Positions 45,447-54,445 of a DNA stretch of 64,000 nucleotides are shown in pieces; the first letter of the stretch is position 1, and each line of letters opens with the position of its first letter. Below the pieces are notes generated by a model that made no database searches, had not been told where the DNA came from, and saw only the letters and a list, made by a program, of their open reading frames with translations. A program made the position numbers and the translations under genes. The DNA is from Alloboseaceae bacterium BT-24-1 (GTDB lineage Bacteria; Pseudomonadota; Alphaproteobacteria; Rhizobiales; Beijerinckiaceae): positions 8,548 to 72,547 of the forward strand of contig JAOYTL010000024.1 of the NCBI GenBank assembly GCA_025846845.1, in the 5' to 3' direction.

Positions 45447-46862
45447 TCATGCATCGAGAACCCAGGTGTCCTTGGTGCCGCCGCCCTGGCTGGAATTGAC
45501 CACCAGCGAGCCTTCCTTGAGCGCGACGCGGGTCAGCCCGCCGGGCACACAGGAGATGCCGTTGGCGCCTGAAAGCACATAGGGGCGCAGATCGACATGG
45601 CGCGGCGCCACGCCCGAGGCGACGAAGGTCGGGCAGGTCGAGAGCGCCAGCGTCGGCTGGGCGATGAAGCCCTCGGGCTGCGCCTTCAGCTTCTTGCGGA
45701 AGGTCTCGATCTGCTGCTTGCTGGCATGCGGGCCGACCAGCATGCCGTAGCCGCCAGAGCCGTTGACCTCCTTGACCACGAGCTTTTCGAGATTGTCGAG
45801 CACATAGGCATTGGCCTCGCGTTCGCGGCAGCGATAGGTCGGCACGTTCTTCAGGATCGGCTCCTCGCCGGTGAAGAACTTCACGATCTCCGGCATGTAG
45901 CTGTAGACCGCCTTGTCGTCGGAGACGCCGGTGCCGACCGCATTGGCCAGCGTGACATTGCCGGCCTTGTAGGCGCCGATGATGCCGGGCACGCCGAGCA
46001 CGGAATCGCTGCGGAAGACCAGCGGGTCGATGAAATCGTCGTCGATGCGCCGGTAGATCACGTCGACGCGCTTGGGACCTTGCGTCGTGCGCATATAGAC
46101 GACGTCGTCCTTGACCAAGAGGTCCGAGCCCTCGACCAGCTCGACGCCGAGCTTGTCGGCGAGGAACGAGTGCTCGTAGAAGGCCGAATTGTACTGGCCG
46201 GGCGTCAGCAGGCAGATCGTCGGATCGGAGGAGGCGGTGCGCGGCGCGACCGAGCGCAGTGTCGCCAGCAACTGGTCGGGATAGTTGTCGACCGGCGCGA
46301 CGCGATGGGTGGCGAAGAGCTCCGGGAAGAGCCGCAGCATCACCTCGCGGTTCTCCATCATATAGGAGACGCCGGAGGGCGTGCGGGCATTGTCCTCGAG
46401 CACGTAGAAGGTATCGGCGTCGACGCGCACGATGTCGATGCCCGCGATATGGCAGTAGATGCCGTGCGGCACCTGGAAATCGACCATCTGCATCTGGTAG
46501 CAGGCGTTGCGATAGACCAGGTCGGGCGGGATGATGCCGGCCTTGAGGCATTCCTTCGGGCCGTAGACGTCGGCGAGGAACATGTTGAGCGCGGTGACGC
46601 GCTGGCGCAGGCCCGCTTCCAGCTTGGTCCATTCCGGCTTGGTCAGCACCCGCGGGATGATGTCGAAGGGGATCAGGCGCTCGGTCGATTCCTCGTCGCC
46701 ATAGACGGCGAAAGTGATGCCGATGCGGCGGAAGAACAGCTCGGCCTGCGAGCGCCGCAACGCCAGCATCTCGGGCGGCGCCTCCTTCAGCCAGCGGTCC
46801 AGCTCGCCATAGGCCGCCCGCAAGCCGCCTTCTCCACCCGTCATCTCATCGAATGCGACCAT
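45447..46862 (-). CDS. Circularly permuted ATP-grasp protein
   Basis: This is a 471-residue protein of the circularly permuted type 2 ATP-grasp family (COG2308). Family blocks include FRRIGITFAVYGDEES, RVDADTFYVLEDNARTPSG, NAVGTGVSDDKAVYSYMPE and KEVNGSGGYGMLVGPHAS. ATP-grasp enzymes join a carboxylate to an amine, so this is presumed to make a small peptide or conjugate. It is the first gene of the operon with alpha-E and transglutaminase-like genes; Anbu was probably its last gene before the insertion. Confidence 0.93.
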   Translation of the reverse strand: MVAFDEMTGGEGGLRAAYGELDRWLKEAPPEMLALRRSQAELFFRRIGITFAVYGDEESTERLIPFDIIPRVLTKPEWTKLEAGLRQRVTALNMFLADVYGPKECLKAGIIPPDLVYRNACYQMQMVDFQVPHGIYCHIAGIDIVRVDADTFYVLEDNARTPSGVSYMMENREVMLRLFPELFATHRVAPVDNYPDQLLATLRSVAPRTASSDPTICLLTPGQYNSAFYEHSFLADKLGVELVEGSDLLVKDDVVYMRTTQGPKRVDVIYRRIDDDFIDPLVFRSDSVLGVPGIIGAYKAGNVTLANAVGTGVSDDKAVYSYMPEIVKFFTGEEPILKNVPTYRCREREANAYVLDNLEKLVVKEVNGSGGYGMLVGPHASKQQIETFRKKLKAQPEGFIAQPTLALSTCPTFVASGVAPRHVDLRPYVLSGANGISCVPGGLTRVALKEGSLVVNSSQGGGTKDTWVLDA

Positions 46863-46968
46863 GCAGGCGTCTTCCCCTATTTCGGGTAGCCTATGCGCAT
46901 TCGCTCGCCTTCGGAAAGAGGTCTGTTGCCAAGCACTTTGGCTAGGCTTGCCTGTTTCTTGGGCAGGG

Positions 46969-47589
46969 TCAGCTCGCCGCCGTCGCGATCGGCGCGCGGA
47001 TCGTCGCCGTGACCAGCGTCGCCAGCGTCGCCGCGGCCCGTCCTTCGTCGATATGGCCGCGCAATAATTCGAGCGAGATCGCCTCGGCCGCGCCGAGGAT
47101 GGCGGTGCAGCGCAGGCTCAGCTCGTCCGCCGGCAGCTGGGCCGCGTGTGGCGCGAAGGCAGCGCGCCAGATCCCGACATAGCGGGCGACCAGCTCGCGC
47201 TGCACGGCTTCCATGGTCTCGCTGCCCTTCAGCGCAGCCGAGAGCGCGTACCACTCTGTCCCGACCTCCAGGGCGCAGCTCATATAGGCCGCGGCGATCG
47301 TCGCGGCGATCGCACCCAGCCGTCCGTCCGTCGTCTTCAGCGTATCGACGAGCAGTGCGGTCTGCTTGTCGTCGATGCGCCGGAAGAGCTCGATCATCAG
47401 CACCTCGCGGGTGCCGAAATGATCATAGGCGACCGGCTTGGTGACGCCGGCGCGCTCGGCGACGCGCGCCAGCGTCAGGGCCTCGGTGCCCTCTTCACGC
47501 ACCATCACCTGCGCGCAATCGAGCAACTGCTCGCGGCGTTCCTGCTTCGGCAGTTTGCGGGCTGATGCGGCAGCGAAGGTCGGTGGCAT
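46969..47589 (-). CDS. TetR family transcriptional regulator
   Basis: This is a 206-residue regulator with an N-terminal TetR helix-turn-helix (LARVAERAGVTKPVAYDHFGTREVLMIELF) and a helical ligand-binding domain. It is divergent from two saccharopine-dehydrogenase-like genes, with a nested palindrome between them, and very likely represses them and itself. The ligand is unknown. Confidence 0.92.
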   Translation of the reverse strand: MPPTFAAASARKLPKQERREQLLDCAQVMVREEGTEALTLARVAERAGVTKPVAYDHFGTREVLMIELFRRIDDKQTALLVDTLKTTDGRLGAIAATIAAAYMSCALEVGTEWYALSAALKGSETMEAVQRELVARYVGIWRAAFAPHAAQLPADELSLRCTAILGAAEAISLELLRGHIDEGRAAATLATLVTATIRAPIATAAS

Positions 47590-47618
47590 GGCGATTCAAG
47601 TTTCCCGGCGAAGGCCGC

Positions 47619-47648
47619 TTGACAAAAGGGAAAACAAATTCCTACTTA
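47619..47648 (+). promoter_or_regulatory. Possible sigma-70-like promoter for the dehydrogenase pair
   Basis: TTGACA at 47619-47624 is a perfect -35 box; TACTTA at 47643-47648, 18 bases on, is a weak -10. The -10 lies inside the TetR-type palindrome, which would let the repressor block it. Confidence 0.35.
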
Positions 47649-47671
47649 AAGTAACTTACTATTAGTAGGAA
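47639..47671. promoter_or_regulatory. Nested palindromes, probable TetR operator
   Basis: Outer arms TTCCTACT (47639-47646) and AGTAGGAA (47664-47671) are perfect inverted repeats. Inside are two overlapping 11-bp palindromes, TACTTAAAGTA (47643-47653) and AGTAACTTACT (47650-47660). The site lies between the divergent tetR and dehydrogenase genes. Confidence 0.7.
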
Positions 47672-47713
47672 TGCCAGCCCTCCCATGGCCGGCCCCGTCG
47701 AGGAGACCATCAG

Positions 47714-48730
47714 ATGCCCAGCATACAACATCCCGTCCTCATCATCGGCGGTTCCGGCGTCGTTGGCGCACAGGCTGCCGCAGCGATCCGCCGCCTGCAC
47801 CCCGGCCTGCCGGTGACGATCGCCGGTCGCGATCTCGCCAAGGCGCAGGCGGTCGCCGACAAGCTCGGTGCGCAGGCGCTTGCCGCCGACCTCTCCAGGC
47901 CCGATCTCGGGCTACCCAGCGATGCGCGCTTCAGCGCCGTCATCGTCTTCGTCAAGGACGATTGGAGCCATGCGCTTCGCTTCGCCCAGCGTCACGGCAT
48001 CCCGCATCTCAGCGTCTCCAGCGGCGCCTTCGAGATCGGCATCGAGGCTGCCCACTTCATCAATGCGCCTGAGGCGGCGCCGGTCGTGCTCGCCAGCCAA
48101 TGGCTCGCCGGCGCGGCACTGTTCCCGACGCTGGACTACGCCAAGGCATTCCGTTCGATCGACAGGATTCATGTCGGCGTGCTGCTCGATGAGCAGGACA
48201 TGGGCGGGCAGGCGGCGCTGGCCGATTATGAGCGCATCACGCAGTCGGGCTCGGCGACCTTGACGCTGAAGGACGGCCGCTTCGTCTGGATCGCGGGCGA
48301 GGAGGCCAAGGCGCGCTATCGCAGCGTCGACGGCGTCGAGCTTCCGGCGGCCGCCTACGGGCCGCTTGACGTGCTCAGCCTCGCGACCGCGACCGACGCG
48401 AAGAATATCCGCTTCGACCTTGCCTTCGATGTCTCGGCCAGCCGCCGGGCCGGCGAGCCGTTCTCGACCGAGAGTGTGATCACCATCGAAGGATTGCTGC
48501 ACTCGGGCGAGCGCGCCACGCGCAGCTACGAGGTCGTCCATCCGCAGGGACAGGCGCCGCTGACGGCGCTCGGTGTTGCCCTCGCGACCGAACGCGCGCT
48601 CGGGCTCGCCGGTGGCGAGGCCCTGAAGCCAGGACTCTACTTTCCCGACAGCATTATCGACCCTGCCTACTATGTCGCCCGGATGAAGGAGTTCGGCGCG
48701 GTCTTCACGGAGGCCAGGACCAATGGCTGA
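47714..48730 (+). CDS. Saccharopine dehydrogenase-like NAD(P)-binding protein (tandem copy 1)
   Basis: This is a 338-residue protein with an N-terminal Rossmann fold (IIGGSGVVGAQAA near residue 10) and the general plan of the saccharopine dehydrogenase/trans-acting enoyl reductase group. It is clearly paralogous to the next gene (both have LIAGRD-AKAQA-type and YYVARMKEFG/HLVRRLGEFG ends). Substrate is unknown. It is divergent from tetR and is the first gene of a two-gene operon; the second start lies inside it. Confidence 0.82.
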   Translation: MPSIQHPVLIIGGSGVVGAQAAAAIRRLHPGLPVTIAGRDLAKAQAVADKLGAQALAADLSRPDLGLPSDARFSAVIVFVKDDWSHALRFAQRHGIPHLSVSSGAFEIGIEAAHFINAPEAAPVVLASQWLAGAALFPTLDYAKAFRSIDRIHVGVLLDEQDMGGQAALADYERITQSGSATLTLKDGRFVWIAGEEAKARYRSVDGVELPAAAYGPLDVLSLATATDAKNIRFDLAFDVSASRRAGEPFSTESVITIEGLLHSGERATRSYEVVHPQGQAPLTALGVALATERALGLAGGEALKPGLYFPDSIIDPAYYVARMKEFGAVFTEARTNG

Positions 48731-49730
48731 CCCCGCTTTCGGTCCGGTCCTCATCCTGGGCGGCTATGGCAGCGTCGGCTCGCGTACGGCGCGCGCCTTG
48801 CGCCAGCTCCATCCCGAGCTGCCGCTGGTGATCGCCGGCCGCGACGTGGCCAAGGCGCAGGCGCTGGCCGTGGAACTCGGCCATGCCAGCACCGCACCGC
48901 TCGATCTCGAGCGCGACGATCTCGGCCTGCCGGCCGACCTGAAGCCGGCGGTCGTGCTGATTGCGGTGCGCGATCTGTCGCTGCGCACGCAGAGTTGGGC
49001 CGCAGCGCAGGGCGCGGCCTATGTCGCGCTGTCGGATGGCGTCTTCGAGGTCGGCCCTGCGATCGCCGGCTTCATCCGCCGGCCCAAGGCGGCGCCGGTC
49101 GTTCTGCTTGGCCACAGCATGGGCGCGGTGCCGGCGCTTGCCGCGCTGCATGCCGCCGGTGATTTCGCGCGCGTCGATGCGATCGAGGTCGGGCTCGTCT
49201 TCGATCCGGCCGATCCACTCGGCCTTGCCTCGCAGAAGGACATGGACCGCATCGGCGCGATCGGCCCGGCGCCGCTGGTCAAGTCCGAAGGATTGTGGCG
49301 TTGGATCGGGGCGCCGCAAACCGAGCGCAGCTTTACCGGCGTCGACGGGCGCATGCATCAGGGCGCGACCGTTGGTCTGGTCGACGTCTTCAGCCTGTCG
49401 GTGAGCGAGGCGAAAAGCGTGCGCGTCGACTTCGCCGAGGCGCAGACGGCCAGCACGCTGCGCGGCGAGGGGCCCTCGCATGAGGTGATCATCGAGATCA
49501 CCGGCAAGCGCAAGGATGGGAGTGAAGGCCGATTCCGCTGGGAATTGGTCGATCCCGACGGCTATGCCGCGCTGAGCGCCAAGGGCATCGCCGTGGTGAT
49601 CGAGGGCCTGTTCGGGCTGGCCGGCAAGGCGCGTCCAACGGGCGGCCTGCACTTGCCGGAGACGCTGGTCGAGACCGGCCATCTGGTGCGGCGGCTGGGC
49701 GAGTTCGGCATCGCGCTGCGGGAGGTGTGA
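48723..49730 (+). CDS. Saccharopine dehydrogenase-like NAD(P)-binding protein (tandem copy 2)
   Basis: This is a 335-residue paralog of the preceding gene, with the nucleotide-binding loop ILGGYGSVGSRTA and VIAGRDVAKAQALA following. It overlaps the upstream gene by eight bases, so translation is coupled. Tandem copies suggest either a heteromer or two steps on related substrates. Regulation by the TetR protein is likely. Confidence 0.82.
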   Translation: MADPAFGPVLILGGYGSVGSRTARALRQLHPELPLVIAGRDVAKAQALAVELGHASTAPLDLERDDLGLPADLKPAVVLIAVRDLSLRTQSWAAAQGAAYVALSDGVFEVGPAIAGFIRRPKAAPVVLLGHSMGAVPALAALHAAGDFARVDAIEVGLVFDPADPLGLASQKDMDRIGAIGPAPLVKSEGLWRWIGAPQTERSFTGVDGRMHQGATVGLVDVFSLSVSEAKSVRVDFAEAQTASTLRGEGPSHEVIIEITGKRKDGSEGRFRWELVDPDGYAALSAKGIAVVIEGLFGLAGKARPTGGLHLPETLVETGHLVRRLGEFGIALREV

Positions 49731-49739
49731 ACCTGCTCC

Positions 49740-49777
49740 GTCATGGTCGGGGGCTTGTCCCGACCATCCACGTCCTC
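49740..49777. repeat. Short intergenic hairpin repeat
   Basis: TCATGGTCGGGGGCTTGTCC, then CGACCATCCACGTCC, contains the arms TGGTCGGG and CCGACCA. The same sequence with one G less occurs at 63775-63807 inside the last repeat of the window. Confidence 0.65.
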
Positions 49778-49811
49778 GTTTTATTGACCGCGGGCGATGT
49801 TCGGCAGCTGC

Positions 49812-50780
49812 TCAGTTCGGCGCAATTCCGGCGCTGCGCAGAAGCGGCTGCCACTTTGCCATTTCGGCGGCGACGAAAGCATCCGTCGCCTCGGGTGTCG
49901 AGTTCTTGGCGCCCACGATGCCGAGCTCCTCGAACCGGCGTACCAGAGCCGGGTCGGCCAGTGCGGCATTCGTGATCCGGTTCATTGCGCCAACGATCTC
50001 GGGCGCAGTGCCGGCGGGCGCAAGAACCGCATTCCAGGTGTAGGCCTCGTAACCCGGCAGGGTTTCGGCCACGGTCGGCAACTCGGGCAAGGCCGGGAGC
50101 CGGTCCTTCGTGGTCACCGCCAGCGCGCGCAAGGCGCCGCCTTTGACTTGCGTCAGGGCTGTTGCGGCACTGTCGATCACGAGGTCGAGCTGGCCACCGA
50201 TCAGATCGGTGACGGCCGGCCCGCTGCCGCGATAGGGAACATGGACGAGGTTGATCTTCGCCAGCTTCGCGAGCAGCTCGGCGGCCAGATGCTGGGCCGA
50301 GCCGATACCGGCCGAGCCATAAGTCAGGCCGCCCGGCTTGGCCCGCGCCGCCGCCAGCAGATCGGTGGGCGAATTCCCGGCGAAATTCTTCCTGACCAGC
50401 ACGATCTGCGGGACGGTTCCCATCAGCGCCACGCCACGGAAATCCTTCACCGGATCAAACGTCAGGTTGGCGTAGAGCACCGCGTTCACGGCATGGGCGA
50501 CGGTTGCGATCAGGACGCTGTGGCCATCATTCGCGGCCGCTGCTCGCGCCGTGCCGACGACGGTGCCCGCTCCGGTGATGTTCTCGACGACGACGTGCTG
50601 AGACAGGCGTTGGGAGAGTGTCTCGGCGAGGATTCGAGCCGCGACATCGGTCGGGCCGCCGGCCGCGTAGGGCACGATGAAGCGGATCGGCCGTGTCGGC
50701 CAGGAGGTTGCGCCTTGTTGCGCGAAGCTTTGTCCAGCTGCCATGGCGGCGACGCTGGCGAGGAACAGGCGGCGGTTCAT
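49812..50780 (-). CDS. Bug/TctC-family tripartite tricarboxylate-type binding protein
   Basis: This is a 322-residue periplasmic binding protein of the Bug family. The signal peptide has NRRLFLA, resembling a Tat motif, and cleavage is likely after SFA. Family motifs: IRFIVPYAAGGPTDVAAR, GSAGIGSAQHLAAELL, VPYRGSGPAVTDLIGGQLD and LPTVAETLPGYE. No tctA or tctB membrane gene is nearby, so it is an orphan, as is common. It overlaps the phzF-like gene by four bases (ATGA). Confidence 0.92.
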   Translation of the reverse strand: MNRRLFLASVAAMAAGQSFAQQGATSWPTRPIRFIVPYAAGGPTDVAARILAETLSQRLSQHVVVENITGAGTVVGTARAAAANDGHSVLIATVAHAVNAVLYANLTFDPVKDFRGVALMGTVPQIVLVRKNFAGNSPTDLLAAARAKPGGLTYGSAGIGSAQHLAAELLAKLAKINLVHVPYRGSGPAVTDLIGGQLDLVIDSAATALTQVKGGALRALAVTTKDRLPALPELPTVAETLPGYEAYTWNAVLAPAGTAPEIVGAMNRITNAALADPALVRRFEELGIVGAKNSTPEATDAFVAAEMAKWQPLLRSAGIAPN

Positions 50781-51640
50781 AGCGGTGTCTCCCCGATGAG
50801 TTCGGCCTGGCCGGACAGCCAGCAGCGTTCGTCCTCGCGTTCCACCGTGATCTGCGATGGCCGTCCCATGGCCTCGCCCTGCCGGATGACAACGCGAGGC
50901 TTCGATGTCAGGCCGAGGTCCCACGCACTCCAGGCCAACGCCGCGGCGGCGATGCCGGTCGCCGCGTCTTCCGGATAGCCGGATGACCGCGGGAACTGCC
51001 GGGCCGAAAAGATGCCCGTGTCCGGATCGACCGGTGCGAACGGATAAAGCCCGGTCGAACCAATCGCATCGCACAGGGCTTTGACCCGGGCGAAATCGGG
51101 CCGAAGGCCGTTCAGGATATCGACAGAGCGCAGCGGCACGAGCGTCTTGACGCGGCTCGTCGCCGCGTTGGCCACCGGGTAGTCCAGGAGGTCGGAGGGG
51201 CGCAGGCCGAGGACGTCGAGCACGGCGTTGGGGTCGTCTAGGTTTGTGCTTCGCCCTCTGGGCTGGCTCACGCTCGCCTGTCCGTCATCGACACGGGCCT
51301 GAACCGGTCCCGACAGCGTCGCGATCGAAACGGTGGGCCTGGGCAGTTCGCCCAGATGATCGAGCAGCCAAATCGTGCCGAGCGTGGCATGGCCGCACAT
51401 TTCCATTTCATGGTTCGGCACGAAGAAGCGGAACTGGTAGTCGCAATCGTCACGTCCGGGCAGGACGAAGGCACTTTCGTGGCCGTGCCGGGCGGCGACT
51501 GCGCGCATCGCTTCGCCATCGAGCTGCCGGGCGTCGACGACGATGGGTGCCGGGTTGCCGCCTCCGGATCCATTGCCGAACACGTTGACCGTGAAGACCT
51601 GTTCGGCATAGCGCCGGGTGGGGCTGGGCTCGGATGTCAT
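50777..51640 (-). CDS. PhzF family isomerase
   Basis: This is a 287-residue protein of the PhzF/diaminopimelate epimerase-like fold. VFTVNVFGNGSGGGNPAPIVVDA, HESAFVLP (catalytic Glu), MCGHATLGTIWLL and the C-terminal EDAATGIAAAALA are family blocks. Substrate is unknown; relatives isomerise aromatic or amino acids. It is translationally coupled to the Bug-type binding protein, and divergent from the AraC regulator, which may control both. Confidence 0.87.
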   Translation of the reverse strand: MTSEPSPTRRYAEQVFTVNVFGNGSGGGNPAPIVVDARQLDGEAMRAVAARHGHESAFVLPGRDDCDYQFRFFVPNHEMEMCGHATLGTIWLLDHLGELPRPTVSIATLSGPVQARVDDGQASVSQPRGRSTNLDDPNAVLDVLGLRPSDLLDYPVANAATSRVKTLVPLRSVDILNGLRPDFARVKALCDAIGSTGLYPFAPVDPDTGIFSARQFPRSSGYPEDAATGIAAAALAWSAWDLGLTSKPRVVIRQGEAMGRPSQITVEREDERCWLSGQAELIGETPL

Positions 51641-51765
51641 GACTGGAGTTTGCGGCTCCGAGCAAAGTCCCGCGCGACCCGACGGGCCATATGATGCGAC
51701 CCAGCGGGCCATCGAGCCTTGATCGTCCCAGTGCGTTCCTCTGTTTGTGCTAATGTTCGGGCCGC

Positions 51766-52629
51766 ATGCTTCGATCGTTCGAGCACATCCGGCATTCGGC
51801 GCCGCCGCCGCGTCTTCTCGATGCGAGCGAGCAGCGCGCTGTCGTGACCGGCGGAGGCCTGCACTATCGCACGCAGTGGCATTGGCACGACTGCGCGATG
51901 ATCCTGGTGCCCGCCCGCGGCACGATCGCCTTCAGGGATGAGACGCGCCGGTCTGTGACCTGGCTCAGCGAAGACCGCTTCGTCGTGGTCCCGAAAATGC
52001 TGGCGCACGAGTCGCAGGCGGTGCGCCACGCGAGCAATCATGTGGCGCTCTATCTGACCGAGGCGGCGCTTGCGCAGTTTGCTCCGTCGCGTCCTTTCGA
52101 GCGCCGTATCAAGAAACCATCGATGTTTGCAGCGACGCCGTTGATGCGGACGCTGCTTCGTTTGTGCTGCACCGACGATAGCGACGCCGCGCCCAGGGCT
52201 GCGCAGGACCATCTGGCGGCAGCTCTGCTCATTGCGACCCTGACCCGCATCGAGCAGGGCGAGCCGCTTTCCGGCGCGAGCAGCCATGACCATGGCAGTG
52301 CGCTCGTCACCGAAATGCGTTCGGCCATTGGCGAGCGGCTGGCCGAGGATGTCTCGCTCGACGAACTCGCCGACGCGTTCGGCCTGTCGCGGCGGCAGGC
52401 GACGCGGCTGTTCCGGCAATGCACCGGCATGTCGATCGGCGATTACCGAAACCGGCAGCGCATCGAGACCGCCCGTCGCCTGCTGACCGACTCGACGCTT
52501 CCGGTCGGCGAGATCGCCTGGCGCACCGGCTTCGACTCGGGTTCGGCACTGGCACGGGCGATGCGCCGGACCCTGGGGCTGTCACCCAATGCGGTTCGGG
52601 CCGCGTTCAGATCAGCCCCAGACCCTTGA
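51766..52629 (+). CDS. AraC family transcriptional regulator
   Basis: This is a 287-residue regulator with an N-terminal cupin-like sensing domain (HYRTQWHWHDCAMILVPARG) and a C-terminal AraC double helix-turn-helix (LADAFGLSRRQATRLFRQCTGMSIGDYRNRQRIE, then IAWRTGFDSGSALARAMRR). It is divergent from phzF with 125 bases between. Its 3' end overlaps the convergent radC gene by 23 bases. Confidence 0.92.
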   Translation: MLRSFEHIRHSAPPPRLLDASEQRAVVTGGGLHYRTQWHWHDCAMILVPARGTIAFRDETRRSVTWLSEDRFVVVPKMLAHESQAVRHASNHVALYLTEAALAQFAPSRPFERRIKKPSMFAATPLMRTLLRLCCTDDSDAAPRAAQDHLAAALLIATLTRIEQGEPLSGASSHDHGSALVTEMRSAIGERLAEDVSLDELADAFGLSRRQATRLFRQCTGMSIGDYRNRQRIETARRLLTDSTLPVGEIAWRTGFDSGSALARAMRRTLGLSPNAVRAAFRSAPDP

Positions 52630-53335
52630 AGCTGGCGTGGCCGTCGCGGCCGACGATGATGTGGTCATGGATGGCGATGCCGAGGGGCTTGGCGATATCG
52701 ACCAGCTCACGGGTCATGCGCATATCGGCGCCTGACGGGGTCGGATCGCCGGACGGGTGGTTGTGGACCAGGATCAGCGCGGTCGCAGAAAGCTCCAGCG
52801 CCCGGCGCATCACCTCGCGCGGATAGACCGGGGTGTGGTCGACAGTGCCGGTCTGCTGCACCTCGTCGGCGATCAGCGCGTTCTTCTTGTCGAGGAAGAG
52901 GATGCGGAACTGCTCGCGCTCGGCGAAGGCCATCGCGAGGCGGCAATAGTCGATCACCGACGACCAGGAGGAGAGCACCGGCTTTTTCGCAACCTGGCCC
53001 TTCATGGTGCGCTTCAGCGCCGCCTCGACGATCTTGAGATCGAGCGCGACGCTTTCGCCGATGCCCTTGACCTCGGTCAGGCGCGAGATCGGTGCGCCGA
53101 TCACCTCGGCGAAGGAGCCGAAATGCTGGATCAACTGCTTGGCGAGCGGCTTGACGTCACGCTGCGGGATCGAGCGGAAGAGCAGGAGTTCGAGCAGTTC
53201 GTAATCGGGCAGGGCGCCTTCGCCCGCGTCTAGGAAGCGCTGGCGCAAACGGTCGCGATGGCCGAGATGGTGCGGCGGAGCAGCGTCAGGGGCAGCGGCA
53301 AGCGGGGCTGGTTTGCCGTTGCCGCTGGTCTTCAT
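52607..53335 (-). CDS. radC: RadC family JAB-domain protein
   Basis: This is a 242-residue protein with an N-terminal helix-hairpin-helix-like part (LLELLLFRSIPQRDVKPLAKQLI, VKGIGES) and a C-terminal JAB/MPN+ metal site, HNHPSGDPTPSGAD, with both His, the Ser and the Asp in place. RadC is widely annotated as DNA repair, but its true role is not settled. It overlaps map by four bases (ATGA). Confidence 0.93.
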   Translation of the reverse strand: MKTSGNGKPAPLAAAPDAAPPHHLGHRDRLRQRFLDAGEGALPDYELLELLLFRSIPQRDVKPLAKQLIQHFGSFAEVIGAPISRLTEVKGIGESVALDLKIVEAALKRTMKGQVAKKPVLSSWSSVIDYCRLAMAFAEREQFRILFLDKKNALIADEVQQTGTVDHTPVYPREVMRRALELSATALILVHNHPSGDPTPSGADMRMTRELVDIAKPLGIAIHDHIIVGRDGHASFKGLGLI

Positions 53336-54153
53336 GTGCGGGCGAGCGGATTGTCGAGGCCGGCGGGCGAGAGCGTGAAGATCTCGCAGCCTGTGTCGGT
53401 CACGCCGATCGTGTGCTCGAACTGGGCCGAAAGCGAGCGGTCGCGCGTCACCGCCGTCCAGCCATCGGAGAGCACCTTCACGCTCGCCTTGCCGAGATTG
53501 ATCATCGGCTCGATGGTGAAGAGCATGCCCGGCTTGAGCTCGACGCCTTCGCCGGGACTGCCATAGTGCAGGATGTTCGGCGCGTCGTGGAAGACCTGGC
53601 CGAGGCCATGGCCGCAGAAATCGCGCACCACCGAGCAGCGCTCGCCCTCGGCATAGCGCTGGATGGCAAAGCCGATATCGCCGGTCGTCGCGCCGGGGCG
53701 CACCGCGCGGATGCCGCGCAGCAGGCTCTCATAGGTGATCTCGACCAGGCGCTCGGCCTTGCGAGGGATGTCGCCGACCGCGAACATCCGGCTGGAATCG
53801 CCGTGCCAGCCATCGACGATCAGCGTGTAGTCGATGTTGACGATGTCGCCCTCGCGCATCGGCTTGTCGTCCGGGATGCCGTGGCAGACGACGTGGTTGA
53901 TCGAGGTGCAGATCGACTTGGTGTAGCCGCGATAGAACAAAGTCGCCGGATAGGCTGAATTGTCCATGGCGAACTGGAAGGCGAGATCGTCGAGGCGCTG
54001 GGTGGTCACGCCGGGCTTGACCTCGCCGGCGAGCATGTCGAGGCCGCGCGCGGTCAGCTGCCCGGCCTTGCGCATCGCCGCGAAGGCCTCGGGCCCATGC
54101 AGCTTGATGGCGGGGTCGCGGCGGGCGCGCGAGATCGATTCGTTCAGGGTCAT
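53332..54153 (-). CDS. map: Type I methionine aminopeptidase
   Basis: This is a 273-residue cytoplasmic metalloprotease that removes the initiator Met from nascent proteins. Key blocks are INHVVCHGIPDD, VNIDYTLIVDGWHGDSSRMF (metal Asp residues), FCGHGLGQVFHDAPNI (His) and FTIEPMINLG (Glu). Length fits type I MetAP. It is translationally coupled to radC, an arrangement common in alphaproteobacteria. Confidence 0.97.
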   Translation of the reverse strand: MTLNESISRARRDPAIKLHGPEAFAAMRKAGQLTARGLDMLAGEVKPGVTTQRLDDLAFQFAMDNSAYPATLFYRGYTKSICTSINHVVCHGIPDDKPMREGDIVNIDYTLIVDGWHGDSSRMFAVGDIPRKAERLVEITYESLLRGIRAVRPGATTGDIGFAIQRYAEGERCSVVRDFCGHGLGQVFHDAPNILHYGSPGEGVELKPGMLFTIEPMINLGKASVKVLSDGWTAVTRDRSLSAQFEHTIGVTDTGCEIFTLSPAGLDNPLART

Positions 54154-54445
54154 TCCTTAAGGCCGCTCCTTGATCTCCTTATCTATTGGGTTTGGGTTGC
54201 GGTGCAAGGCGGATGCGCGGGGCTAAGGTGCGCAGGGTCGCCTGCGCGGGAGTTGGAGGGCCATGCTGGGAGTTATCGCAATTTGGCAGATCAGCAATAA
54301 TGACGCGGCGTAATAGCGTTTTGCTCGATATTTGAAGTATATGCTCGGTGTGTCGATCTGTAATAATTCAAAACTGTAATGTATTGACCCGAATAGAAAC
54401 GATTGTTAGGCCGCGCTCGTCGTTTCTTGCCGAGAGTCGTGTGCC
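54154..54445. promoter_or_regulatory. AT-rich intergenic region before the siderophore receptor gene
   Basis: No gene is supported here. The second half (54290-54410) is markedly AT-richer than its surroundings and should hold the receptor promoter. TGCTCG occurs twice, at 54322 and 54342, exactly 20 bases apart; TTGACC at 54384 could be a -35 box. I could not identify a clear Fur, Irr or RirA site. Confidence 0.4.

Noticed and set aside
43562..45499. A 645-codon plus-strand frame opposite the transglutaminase-like and alpha-E genes
   Set aside because: Both minus-strand genes carry clear family motifs and operon spacing; the plus-strand frame is antisense.
54097..54300. A 67-codon frame between map and the siderophore receptor gene
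   Set aside because: It mostly overlaps map on the other strand and its product has no conserved feature or ribosome site.
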